NCBI GenBank assembly: GCA_023212725.1
Contig: JALBYF010000007.1
Location: 1 to 64,000 of the forward strand
Length of the DNA: 64,000 nt
Direction of reading: 5' to 3'
From: Tranzscheliella williamsii
Taxonomy: Eukaryota > Basidiomycota > Ustilaginomycetes > Ustilaginales > Ustilaginaceae
A program made the translations under genes and the position numbers. Shown in pieces: positions 28,892-38,200 of the stretch; the first letter of the stretch is position 1; every line of letters starts with the position of its first letter. The notes beneath the pieces are model-generated. The model was not told the DNA's origin, did not search any database, and saw only the letters and a list, made by a program, of their open reading frames with translations.

Positions 28892-30982
28892 ATGCAGTCC
28901 ATCTTTGCTGAGATGTTGCCGTTGGCCGGCGATCCCTTTCCGCCGACACATGTGGCAGGCTCCGAGTTCGAAGGGTTCTTCCTCCGCTTGCAGTCGCACA
29001 GTGGACGGACCTTGAGCTGCAACACCGGCATACCGGTGCCTTCGAGCCCATCAGCACCCAGCAGCTCTCTCCATTCTCCGTCTTTCAAGCGCGCACGTCT
29101 TGATGGTAAACTACCGGTGGGCTATTCGCCCTCCTCGCCCTCTCGCATACCGAAACTTGTCTCCAAGAGCACCGGACCGACCTCTGCCGGCAAAGCATGT
29201 CCTCGTGATGCTGATGACAACAGCTCGGACAACGACCCAACCCCACCATCGCCGACCCCTCGTGCCAGAGAGAGACCCGGACAGGTAACTGCGTCTGAGC
29301 CTTCCAGCTTGTCCCATCGCACTGGCGGGGTTGCAGTGAATCGCGGCCCTCTGACCCTGGGCCCCAAAGACCCCGTGCTTGATTCAGCCGAATGGTATAC
29401 CCAAGCCGCGGACAGCAATTTCCGCACAAGAAATTCTTTTCCTTTCAGCAGGGTTGACGCAGGCGTCCACCGCGACTCTGTTCGCGATCACCGCCTGACG
29501 ACGGCACTACCGTTTGCAAAACCGGCAGACCTTATCCTTGTAGTTTGCGAGCTCCAGTCAGCACCGATTGATCAGCGCATCTGTCTCTACCTCCGATGGA
29601 TAGTACACGGCGAGGAAGAATCCCAGCGTCGCACCTATCTTCCAGCCGGCCAAGGCTCTTCATCTTTGGCATACCATCGCGCAGCATCACCGGCTGTGCC
29701 CGCGCCCAGTGCTCCCAGTCCTGTCAACGGCTCGCATAGCGAGAAAAGGAGGAGTGACGAGAGTTTTGAGATCATAAGCTATATCCCGCAGTGGCTGCTC
29801 AAGATGGGGCCGAAGGCGGACAAGGCAGATACGCAGCCCTTCCGCATTGAACTGCCGTGCACAGATCCGGTTGGCAAGAGCCACGGCTATGTACAAGTGG
29901 CACCGGATGGAAGCGTTGTGATCGACCTTACCCTTCCCAATCACGCAGCAGGCGGCGGGACACACCTGCGCATTTGCACGGACAAGCATGAAGCGTGGCA
30001 GCCCCCCTCGCGCCGCAAAGGGATGCTCCCCTCTCTTGGGTGGCGACTGCCGGCGGGTTCCAGGGGCCCTGAAGGTTGGATCCAACATCTCGGACTCTTG
30101 CTACCGCTGCACTGGTATGTCCACTCGTCTCGCACACCAGCGTCGTTCAGCTTGGAGCATGTGGATACGGCTTATGCTGTCAGGGACAGCGTCTCCGGCA
30201 GCACGCTGCTCCCGCTAGCGGCGGGCAGGGCAAGCGTCCACATTGAGAAGAACTGGGGCCACTCGTTCCCGTCCGGCTGGTGCTGGGTGCACGGCTCCAG
30301 CCCTCTCCCCGATCCATCCGTGCCCGCCAGCAACCTTGCAAGCAATGCACACCCGGAAGTACAGATTATGCTTGCCGGCGGGTCCATCCTCGGTCTGACC
30401 GCCTTCCTGGTCGGTATCCGCGTCCGCGATCAAGCTCCCCCAGGCGGAATGCCCAAAAGTATAGACTGGGACTTTAAGCCCCCTTTTGCGCTGGGTCCTG
30501 GCTGCTCTATCCCAGACGGTTCCAATGCAAGCGTCCACTACGGTTTTGGGATGTATTTGCGCCGCGACTTTACAGCCAAGTCCCTGCGACTCGAGGTGTG
30601 GGACACCCACAGATGGGCGCGCATCGAGGTGCAGGGCGCCCCGGCGGACTTCGCCACCCAAATCCCCGGGCCAGTCCATGGAGGCTGGTCGCCTAGCTAT
30701 TGCCATCAATCTTACCGGTGCGCAGCTACAGTAACGCTTTTCGAGCGCAAGCTCACCAATATCCCGCGCACCTTACTGCGCAACTGCTTCCACCTCCCGA
30801 CCACGGTCCGGAATCTCTCCACTCTGATTCAAGCCCAACCAGTCCTGCGCGACGGCAAAGACAAGGATAGCCGGGCAAAGCTAGACCGCGCATGGTGCGA
30901 TACCACCGGCTGGTCCCGCATCGGCAAGTTCTCCCTCGACGACCGTGTAGCGCTCGAGTTTGGCGGTCTATTTGCCAAGTGA
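28892..30982 (+). CDS. Tocopherol-cyclase-like protein
   Basis: A 696-residue intronless protein. Residues ~1-210 are Ser/Pro-rich and disordered, with a basic patch (SFKRARLDGKLP). The C-terminal two thirds form a beta-rich module. It contains FEIISYIPQWLLKMGP, HLGLLLPLHWYVHSS, and at about 451 EKNWGHSFPSGWCWVHG, then MLAGGSILGLTAFLVGIRV. EKNWG-x-x-FP-x-x-W-x-W is the hallmark of tocopherol cyclase (plant VTE1) and related AttH-like lipocalins; the spacing fits. In plants the enzyme closes the chromanol ring; fungi are not known to make tocopherols, so the substrate here is unknown. Divergent from the GH5 gene, which could point to a lipid-related role, but that is speculation. The assignment needs a profile search. 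Confidence 0.6.
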   Translation: MQSIFAEMLPLAGDPFPPTHVAGSEFEGFFLRLQSHSGRTLSCNTGIPVPSSPSAPSSSLHSPSFKRARLDGKLPVGYSPSSPSRIPKLVSKSTGPTSAGKACPRDADDNSSDNDPTPPSPTPRARERPGQVTASEPSSLSHRTGGVAVNRGPLTLGPKDPVLDSAEWYTQAADSNFRTRNSFPFSRVDAGVHRDSVRDHRLTTALPFAKPADLILVVCELQSAPIDQRICLYLRWIVHGEEESQRRTYLPAGQGSSSLAYHRAASPAVPAPSAPSPVNGSHSEKRRSDESFEIISYIPQWLLKMGPKADKADTQPFRIELPCTDPVGKSHGYVQVAPDGSVVIDLTLPNHAAGGGTHLRICTDKHEAWQPPSRRKGMLPSLGWRLPAGSRGPEGWIQHLGLLLPLHWYVHSSRTPASFSLEHVDTAYAVRDSVSGSTLLPLAAGRASVHIEKNWGHSFPSGWCWVHGSSPLPDPSVPASNLASNAHPEVQIMLAGGSILGLTAFLVGIRVRDQAPPGGMPKSIDWDFKPPFALGPGCSIPDGSNASVHYGFGMYLRRDFTAKSLRLEVWDTHRWARIEVQGAPADFATQIPGPVHGGWSPSYCHQSYRCAATVTLFERKLTNIPRTLLRNCFHLPTTVRNLSTLIQAQPVLRDGKDKDSRAKLDRAWCDTTGWSRIGKFSLDDRVALEFGGLFAK

Positions 30983-31213
30983 TTACTGTGCCACCCATCG
31001 CCACACCACCCTTACGAGGTCTTGACCCCATTGTACCATATTGAAACGATGTACTGAGCCTGTATTGATATCACGCAGCTATGTATACTACCTTTGAAGT
31101 CCGCAGCTATGTCAGACTGCCTGTAGCTTGACGATTCATGATTAGCGTGGAACATTTTGATTGCTTGGACGAGCGCTTTGTATTTTAGTCGCTGTTTGAT
31201 ATCTAGTGCTCGT

Positions 31214-32740
31214 TCAGATGTTGGCCAGATTGAAGCGCTGTGGAACATCATTGACGCTGGTCCGCTCGGCTCGGCTCAAAGCTTTGATCGGCCGAGAGGG
31301 TAGGGGTCGGGTCTCGTACCCGGTAGTCGTGGGATGAGGAGCGGTCAAGCTCCACCTCCGACCTGCACGGAGGGGTGCCACGTTGCCCACCTGCAGCGTG
31401 TCACCCGTGCAGTACTCGATGATGTCGAGTGCCGCGCACCTCGCTCGAGGGTCATCGCGCTCGTACAGAGCCTCCTTCTGGTCGCGTGTCTTATCTAGAG
31501 GCTTACTTTGACACATCATTTCAATCGTTTTGGTTGGTTGTGTCTGCAACGAGCGATGTCCCGAGCGCGTGGTGATAGACGGCGAAAGAGGTCGCTGGAC
31601 AGCAAGGCTGGTATCGGCTGCAAACCGCTCAACTGCCGACGCAGTGCGGGGTCGAGCTACGACAGGATTCGACTGGGGCACGACTGAAGAGGCTGGCGTG
31701 TTAGTAGCTCTGACCGTTGTGTCATCATTCTCTCGCGCAAACACCTGCATAGGTACCGCAGCGGTGTATGGCCCGAATGAAGACTTGAGCATGCGCTCAG
31801 GAGCTGTTTTTGGACGCTTTGGCGACTTGGGTGGCAACCAGAGCTTTGTCGTTGGCTTGGTGTTTCTGGCTGGACTCTCTGCTACTGGTTTTGATATTTG
31901 GCTTGCAGACGGAGGGGTTACGCCTCGAAGATAGTCAAGCTTCGAAGTGGGGTGGATGCTGTCTTCGGCATGCTGAGACGCATCGACGCGTCCAAAAGCC
32001 GGCTTCAGCTCGACATCTGTACTAGAGATGCGTGTGGCGGTTGGAAGGCTGAAGTTTGGTGTGCCAGGAGATAGTTTCCAGACAGGCGCCTGAGTCTGTG
32101 GGCTAGGAAGCGCTCTGAGCTTGGCGATTTGATCTGTTTCTACCAAACTGCGATGCGAACTTCGACCTTTACTATGGTCAGGCGAGCAGGCGTGCGGATT
32201 GCCGCTCAGGTTACCCGGCAAAAGATGGAGAGGTACGCTATAGGTTATTGAAGTTATATTGGTGCTAGAGGAGCTTTCGGAAACGTGTTTTTGTCGGCGT
32301 GTTCCGTTCGGGCTGACAAAGGTAGGGCGAGGTGACGAGTGGGAGCGATCGTGTAGAGCTGGCTGTTGTGATTTGTGCTCAAATGGATCGTAGCCTGTTC
32401 CTGGGAATCGCTGAGAGCTGGCCGAGAGGGCTTCATCTCTTGTGTGAGAAGTCATGCTCACAGGGCTACAAGCATCGTCTGAGGCATCGCCACGCAGCTG
32501 ATGGTTAGGAATTTCCAAGTCCGCAGTATCATGATGTGGATTCTCGCTACCATAAGCGTTACGTTCGCTGCCTGATGATTCGACAACTAGAACTATCTGT
32601 GCTTCTTTGTTGAAGCCATTCGCCGACCGAAATGGGGATCTTGCTCTCTTTCGACGTGATAGCCAGAATAGAAGGAGGCCGCCTGCCAGTACTGCGCCTG
32701 CCACCGACCCGCAGACAGTGCCAGAGAGAGACATGTGCAT
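31214..32740 (-). CDS. Single-pass membrane protein with long cytosolic tail, unknown function
   Basis: A 508-residue intronless protein. Residues 5-28 (SLSGTVCGSVAGAVLAGGLL and following LLFWL) form one hydrophobic helix followed by the basic stop-transfer SRRKRARSPFR. The rest is Ser/Thr/Pro-rich and disordered, with no recognised domain. By the positive-inside rule, the N-terminus is outside and the tail cytosolic. The start at 32740 is the first ATG downstream of a TATA box 110 nt away, so a missing ectodomain exon is unlikely, although a CAG three nucleotides before the ATG resembles a 3' splice site. The TM is of the Gly/Ala-rich type often seen in fungal cell-surface sensors. No function is assigned. 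Confidence 0.65.
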   Translation of the reverse strand: MHMSLSGTVCGSVAGAVLAGGLLLFWLSRRKRARSPFRSANGFNKEAQIVLVVESSGSERNAYGSENPHHDTADLEIPNHQLRGDASDDACSPVSMTSHTRDEALSASSQRFPGTGYDPFEHKSQQPALHDRSHSSPRPTFVSPNGTRRQKHVSESSSSTNITSITYSVPLHLLPGNLSGNPHACSPDHSKGRSSHRSLVETDQIAKLRALPSPQTQAPVWKLSPGTPNFSLPTATRISSTDVELKPAFGRVDASQHAEDSIHPTSKLDYLRGVTPPSASQISKPVAESPARNTKPTTKLWLPPKSPKRPKTAPERMLKSSFGPYTAAVPMQVFARENDDTTVRATNTPASSVVPQSNPVVARPRTASAVERFAADTSLAVQRPLSPSITTRSGHRSLQTQPTKTIEMMCQSKPLDKTRDQKEALYERDDPRARCAALDIIEYCTGDTLQVGNVAPLRAGRRWSLTAPHPTTTGYETRPLPSRPIKALSRAERTSVNDVPQRFNLANI

Positions 32741-32832
32741 GGACTGCGGTATGTGGAGAGAAGTGTATGTTATGTAGAGAGCCGGTGTATCAAAGGGGGT
32801 TGGAGGGTACCGGGCGTCAATGAAGAAAGCGG

Positions 32833-32847
32833 CCCACCGTTGGTGGG
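32833..32847. repeat. Inverted repeat CCCACC-GTT-GGTGGG
   Basis: A 6-bp perfect palindromic pair with a 3-nt spacer lies immediately beside the TATA box of the minus-strand membrane-protein gene, on its downstream side. Its position between TATA and ATG makes it a candidate protein-binding site or leader hairpin. Confidence 0.5.
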
Positions 32848-32849
32848 AG

Positions 32850-32855
32850 TATATA
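32850..32855 (-). promoter_or_regulatory. TATA box of the membrane-protein gene
   Basis: TATATA on the minus strand, about 110 nt upstream of the ATG at 32740. No ATG occurs between them on that strand. Confidence 0.5.
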
Positions 32856-34046
32856 ACCAGAAATGGGCCTGCAGGAGGGGCAGATGCGCTGATGGCAAAC
32901 GCCAGCCACCTTTGATCAGGTCTCAGCCGGGTTCATAGGACGTATTAGATAGCTAGTGCGGCAAGCTGCAGGGTGGGTGGGCGGTATGATGAGTGTCTGT
33001 AAGTAGGAATTGCAGAGAATGGTCGCCAGAGGCAAAAGAAAGACTCTGCGACCTATGAGACAAAGTGGCTGGAATCCGACAACTGCAGCAGACAAGATGC
33101 ATGAGTGATGCCTCTCGGCAGTGGTTGCTATCGTCAGAACGATTGCTGCGTTGCGGCCTGTAATCCCTCTGCCTTGGCCAGAAGCAGAATTCGGATCGGC
33201 CGACAGTGGGATGCTGCGCCTAGTCGAGGAGTGCTTTCGTCGAACTGCTTCGGCACTTCCAGCGTTCAATATCACGCATAGTAGGTGTGAGTACATAGGG
33301 CACACGTATAACCTAAGCGACTCACACTACTTAGCGGCACTGACCTTATAGATGCTATGTGTGATTTGTGACTGTGACTGAGAGACGAATAAAGTTAAGG
33401 TCTTTTCTGGCTTATGCTCCCACTCGGCTCACAGCACAAAGCTACTATTTTCTACCAAGCTTATAGATCTGCTTACCCTTACGGCTAGCTAAAGAGTGAA
33501 GTTCGGGGAGGCCAGCGGCGAGATCTTTGTTGTGATGCTATGCAGTCGGTTCCAGCCCACAATTCATAACCACCTATCCTCCCAGCCAAGCGCCACTTAC
33601 GCGGCCCACCCGCTCCGGATCAGGGTGCAGGTAACATTTCGGCAGCGACCGTGGAAAACGGACTCCGCCGGAATCATAATCACAGGGACGAGCAACATGC
33701 CATCAGTCGCAGTGTCACTGGACAGACATGATGTGAGGCACGCAGCTGTCAGCTTCTGCCTTCGCAGCAGCGGGTCTTTGCGGTCTAACAGATTGTTGCG
33801 AATAATTGCGACGCATGTGACTGTGACTGCTGGGTCAAGCTGACGTTATCCAAATTTCACGTCGACAGAGCCTCGAGCTGAGCGTCCTGGAGTTTTTTGG
33901 AAGAAAAGGTTGGTTGCGGCCTCCACCGCTAGCAAGCACCGTAAACGTTGTTGTCTCTTGTTGACGCCATACTCTCCCTTCGCTTTCGCTCACCCAGCCA
34001 ACACTGTCGACAGAAATCGTCTCGCAAAAGAGGCAAGGCCAACAAG

Positions 34047-35012
34047 ATGAGGCAAAAGCGCGCAAAGATCTACCGCAAGATGATGCATCAGTACCAGATG
34101 CAGTTCGGTTTCCGCGAGCCGTACCAGCTGCTCATCGACGATACGTTTGCGCTGGCGCTGTCGCGGTACAAGATATCAGACGATCTGAATCAGTTCAGCA
34201 ACGTGCTGCAGACGAAAAAGATCAAGCCACTCATAACACAGTGCTGTATGGCGGCGCTGTACGCGCTCGGCAAGGAGAACCAGCCGACGGTAGACATGGC
34301 GAAGAAGTGGGAGCGGCGGATGTGCAACCATCGCGAGGCGATCGAGCCCGCCGAATGCATCAAGCAGTGCGTTGTGGGCGAAAACAACAAACATCGGTAT
34401 ATCCTCGCGAGCGAGAAGGGTGAGCTGCGGCGCGACCTGCGGCTCACGATTGCCGGGCTGCCCATGATGCATTTTACGCAGGCGGTCATGGTGCTCGAGC
34501 CCATGTCGCCGCTGACCAAGCGGAGGATTGACGAGCGCGAGGAAGAGAAGCTTGCTCTGCCGGCTTCTGAAGCCGGCTTGCTGCGGCATCGCCCGGGTGT
34601 CGAGGTCAACATCATCGGCGATGGCGGGGTGGACGGCGCGGACGCCAGTGCCGAGGGGTCCCGCCCCACGCCGGTGCGCAAGGCGAGGGGCCCCCAGGCG
34701 CCCAACCCGCTCTCCGTGCGCAAAGCCAAAACCCCAAAGCTGACCAAGGACGAAAAGGTCCAGCGCGAACAGGAGGCCAAGAAGCAGAAGCAGCGCGCCG
34801 CGGCCAAATTGCGCCACGCGGCCGCCCAGCGCAACGACAGCACCGAGGCTACAGCCCCGCCCGCGCAGACACTCAAGCGCAAAAGGCCCGTCGAATCCCA
34901 GCCCACGACTTCCAAACCGGACCCTGTCGCCGAACCCGACGCCACGCGCAAACGAGGCCGCCGCGGCACCAAACCTGCTCCCGCCTCCGCCGCTGTCGAG
35001 GCCAGCCTGTAA
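34047..35012 (+). CDS. UTP23: rRNA-processing protein Utp23 (PIN-like)
   Basis: Nucleolar component of the small-subunit processome that acts on pre-18S rRNA at sites A0-A2 and in snR30 release. The 321-residue protein begins MRQKRAKIYRKMMHQYQMQF, nearly the same as yeast Utp23. It continues with FREPYQLLIDDTF, ITQCCMAALYALG, the zinc-binding MCNH at 92-95 and later AECI, and the diagnostic HRYILASEKGELRRDLR. It then reaches LTIAGLPMMHFTQAVMVLEPMS. From about residue 200 it becomes Lys/Ala/Glu-rich with a basic C-terminus (KRKRPVES, RKRGRRGTK) suited to RNA binding. The start at 34047 matches the family N-terminus exactly. Intronless. Confidence 0.95.
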   Translation: MRQKRAKIYRKMMHQYQMQFGFREPYQLLIDDTFALALSRYKISDDLNQFSNVLQTKKIKPLITQCCMAALYALGKENQPTVDMAKKWERRMCNHREAIEPAECIKQCVVGENNKHRYILASEKGELRRDLRLTIAGLPMMHFTQAVMVLEPMSPLTKRRIDEREEEKLALPASEAGLLRHRPGVEVNIIGDGGVDGADASAEGSRPTPVRKARGPQAPNPLSVRKAKTPKLTKDEKVQREQEAKKQKQRAAAKLRHAAAQRNDSTEATAPPAQTLKRKRPVESQPTTSKPDPVAEPDATRKRGRRGTKPAPASAAVEASL

Positions 35013-35210
35013 CCGCTGCCCGCTCATGCGTCCGCATCCCGGCCCATATACCTTCCGCCACCTGGCCCTCTTCCCCCCAGCTCCCTGCATTCATGTACAC
35101 TATCACAACACTGCACACGCCAGCAAGCACGGCCGTCCCGCTCACTTCTGCTCAGCCGTGCGCGTCATCGGTGGATTGGTGGCATGAGCACGGTACATAT
35201 AGTGACACAC

Positions 35211-38200
35211 CTACCGAGCCACCTCGACCATCGCGGGCAGGGGCCGGTGGGTCGGGTTGTGGTGGCTTGCGAACCGCGCCGCCGCGGTCTGCAGCCGGGT
35301 CTGCGCCGCAAGTCGGGCCTCGAGTCTTGTCAATTTGCCGAGCAGAGCGGCATGCATGCTCTGCTGCCGCTCGTACTGGACCTCCGGCTGGCGGTGGTAG
35401 GGCATCCACGGCCTGGATCTGGCAGCGCCCGAATCGGTTTCGCCTTTGCCCGGTGTCGAGGTGGCTTTTGTGACCGTGGAGATGTCCACCACACTGGTGA
35501 GAGCCAGGCTGGTCAGCGTCGCGATGCACGTCTGGTGTGTTTCTGTGCGGATCAAGGTGCTGCTGTCAGCCACTGAGCCCGCCGGGCGGTGAGCTGTGTT
35601 AGAGGTTTTCTTGACAGGTTCGCCGATTCTCTTTGTGTCGCTCTCGTCGCCGCTCGCTTCTCCGCTGGTGCCTCTGCCGGCCGCTGCCATTGGTTCCAGC
35701 GCTGGCTCTCGCGACACTGGGCCTAACACGGGCAGTTGGCGCATTTGCTTGAGCAACTCTTGTCCCTTGAGATAAGTATTCTCGCGGCGCAGGTGTCGGA
35801 GCGCTCCTTTGAGCGCCTCCATCTGGTCGACTAGATACGATGTCTCCAAACTCGCGTAGGACAGACCGACAAGGTCAGCGCCATCCGGGGCGACTCCTCC
35901 GCTACCCGGCAACGCCGCAGCACTATCACCGTCTTTCTTGCTCTCTGTGTTGGCGTCGGACGAAGTGCTTGCCATTTGTGCTTTGAGACGGTCATTCTCG
36001 GTCTGCAACGCTTCAAGCTCGGTCTGAAGCGCGTCATTCGCGTCCTGGTAAGCTTTGGCTTGACGTTGTGTCTCGACCAAGGAATCGCGGATGTCACTGT
36101 TCTGGTCCAATTGCGTCTTGGACTTCTCTAGTTGTTTCTGCAGTCGCTCCACCTTGATCGAGCCCTCTTGCAGCGCCTGGTCCCTCGCTTTGACCTGCCT
36201 CAAAAGGTCGCGTGCGTCCTCACTTAGCTTGGCTACCTGCCGCTCCAATTCTGGATTTTGCGATGCCTGCGCCTTGAGCTCCTCTGATCTTAACAGCCAG
36301 GGCCCTGCTCCCGTGATCTTGATCACGTTTTGCTGCTCCACAATGGCTGCTAAGACGCTTTGGATGGTCGTAGACAGATGCAATGTCGAGGAGAGAGGGC
36401 CAGACCAGAGCACATTGTCTGTCTTGCCTAGACCCTCATCGGTAGCATCATGCACCATTTCCACCACCTTAGCTATGTCAAAGACCATCTTGGAGGAGCG
36501 CACCTCGGCAACGTAGGCCGATACACTCTTGCACAGCTTGACGGCGAACGTGACTAGCTGTGAGGTCAGTCTGCCAAGCGGTGGAAGGTGAATGATGGCT
36601 TCCATCTGCACTGCCTCGTCGTTTTCTGCCAGACTGAGCAGCCTCCTCAGAACTTTGCGAGTTGGCGCTTTGGTACTCCGGATGCGATTGATCAGCTCCT
36701 GCAGGGGATTAAAGAGGTCTTCCTCGATGTTCTTCCCTGCCAGCTCCCAGTCGACATCATCGTCCGAGTAGAGCTGGGCCATCTGCTGCTTGGCGTACCC
36801 AAGCGCTGCAATCAACGTATCCAGGTCATGATCGATGAGGTTGGCAGAGCCTACCTCTTTGGCAGCGAGGTCACTGTCATTCTCGTCCCCACCTAAAGCC
36901 AAGGAAAAGTCTTCAAACTGTTTGACGAAGCGGCTAAACTCGGCACCGCAGTCGAGCTCCTTGAGCTCTTCGCGGCGCAGAGCTGCAATGAAAGAGTCAA
37001 TCTTGCGCTCGATCGCCATGTTCTCTCGGTACATCCTTCCTCCTCGCAAGAAGACATCCGGCGGCGCCAGATGCAGGACCGCTGCTATCTGCCGAGACAG
37101 CGCGCTGAAATGCGCAATCGAATGGCGCATCTGGCAGACCCCCACCAGTGCTTCAGGAACAACGCCGGAAAGACTCTCTTGAATGTCATGGGTTGTCTCG
37201 ACAACGCTTTTGATGAGCTCGGATTTGACTGCCATGCGACGGAAGAAGAGCAGACAGTTGACGGCGTCGCTATCTGCCTCAAAGTAGGCGCCTGGCAGGT
37301 AGGTCCGAACCATCTCGAGATGAGAGTTGGCCTGAGCAGCTTGCAATTTGCCCAACTCTAAATCAATCGTCTTGGCCTGACTCTTGAGCGCACTAGACTG
37401 GAGCTTGAGATTGAGATTCAGCATTGCCTGGTCGGTCAAATCCTTCCGACCGGATCCATTGCCATCTAACTCGGCCTGTTCCGCCTTGGCTGTCTCCAGT
37501 TCGGCTTGCAAATTCGCAACAAGATCCCGGAACTGCAACAAAGTGTTTTGGTAGTCGGCGGCGTTATTTTCCAGGCTATCGTTGCGGACCTGGAGATCCC
37601 GGATTCTGGATTCGCAGAAATCCACTTCTTCACGAAGTTCCTTTTCGTTGATAGTGTGCTGTTCTTCGAGCTCGTTGTTGATCTCAGCTATGGTCTCGTG
37701 TTCCTCAATCTCGTCTCTGAACTTCTTGACGAGATCACTGAGCTGCAAATTGCGTTCCGTAAGCTGCTCGACTAGGTCTTGCGCGCCGAGTGCATCGTCG
37801 AGCTGAAGCTTGAGATCATCAATGATAGACTCTGCGTTTTCTAGCTCTGGCAACAGGGAATCATTTGTAGCGTTCAATTCGATCAGCTCGGCGTTTTCTC
37901 GCTCTAACTCGATAATCTTTCGCCTTTGGTCGCCTTCCATCTCGTTGGAACGATCGCGCAGATCACGGAGCACACGCCGAAGTTGTTCGTTCTCTTTTTG
38001 CAAGAGCGCATACCCCGGAATGTTGACTGCATCGCTCATAGCCTTGGCCTCGGCCCCTCCTTCGCCGTCCTGGCTGCCTGGCCGAGGACGAGACAACATG
38101 TCGTTCTGCAGCGAAGCGATCGCAGCGTTTGCCTTCTCCAAGGCCTGAAGGTGCTCCTCAGCTTCGAGCATTGCTGTTTCAGCCTTCTCCTCGGCCATCT

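Larger units (their letters stand above)
32741..34046. other. Divergent promoter region, membrane protein and UTP23
   Basis: About 1.3 kb. It holds the TATA box and inverted repeat of the minus-strand gene near 32833-32855 and AT-richer DNA at about 33340-33490. The UTP23 frame is open from 33948 but lacks a better ATG than 34047. No other gene was recognised. Confidence 0.4.
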
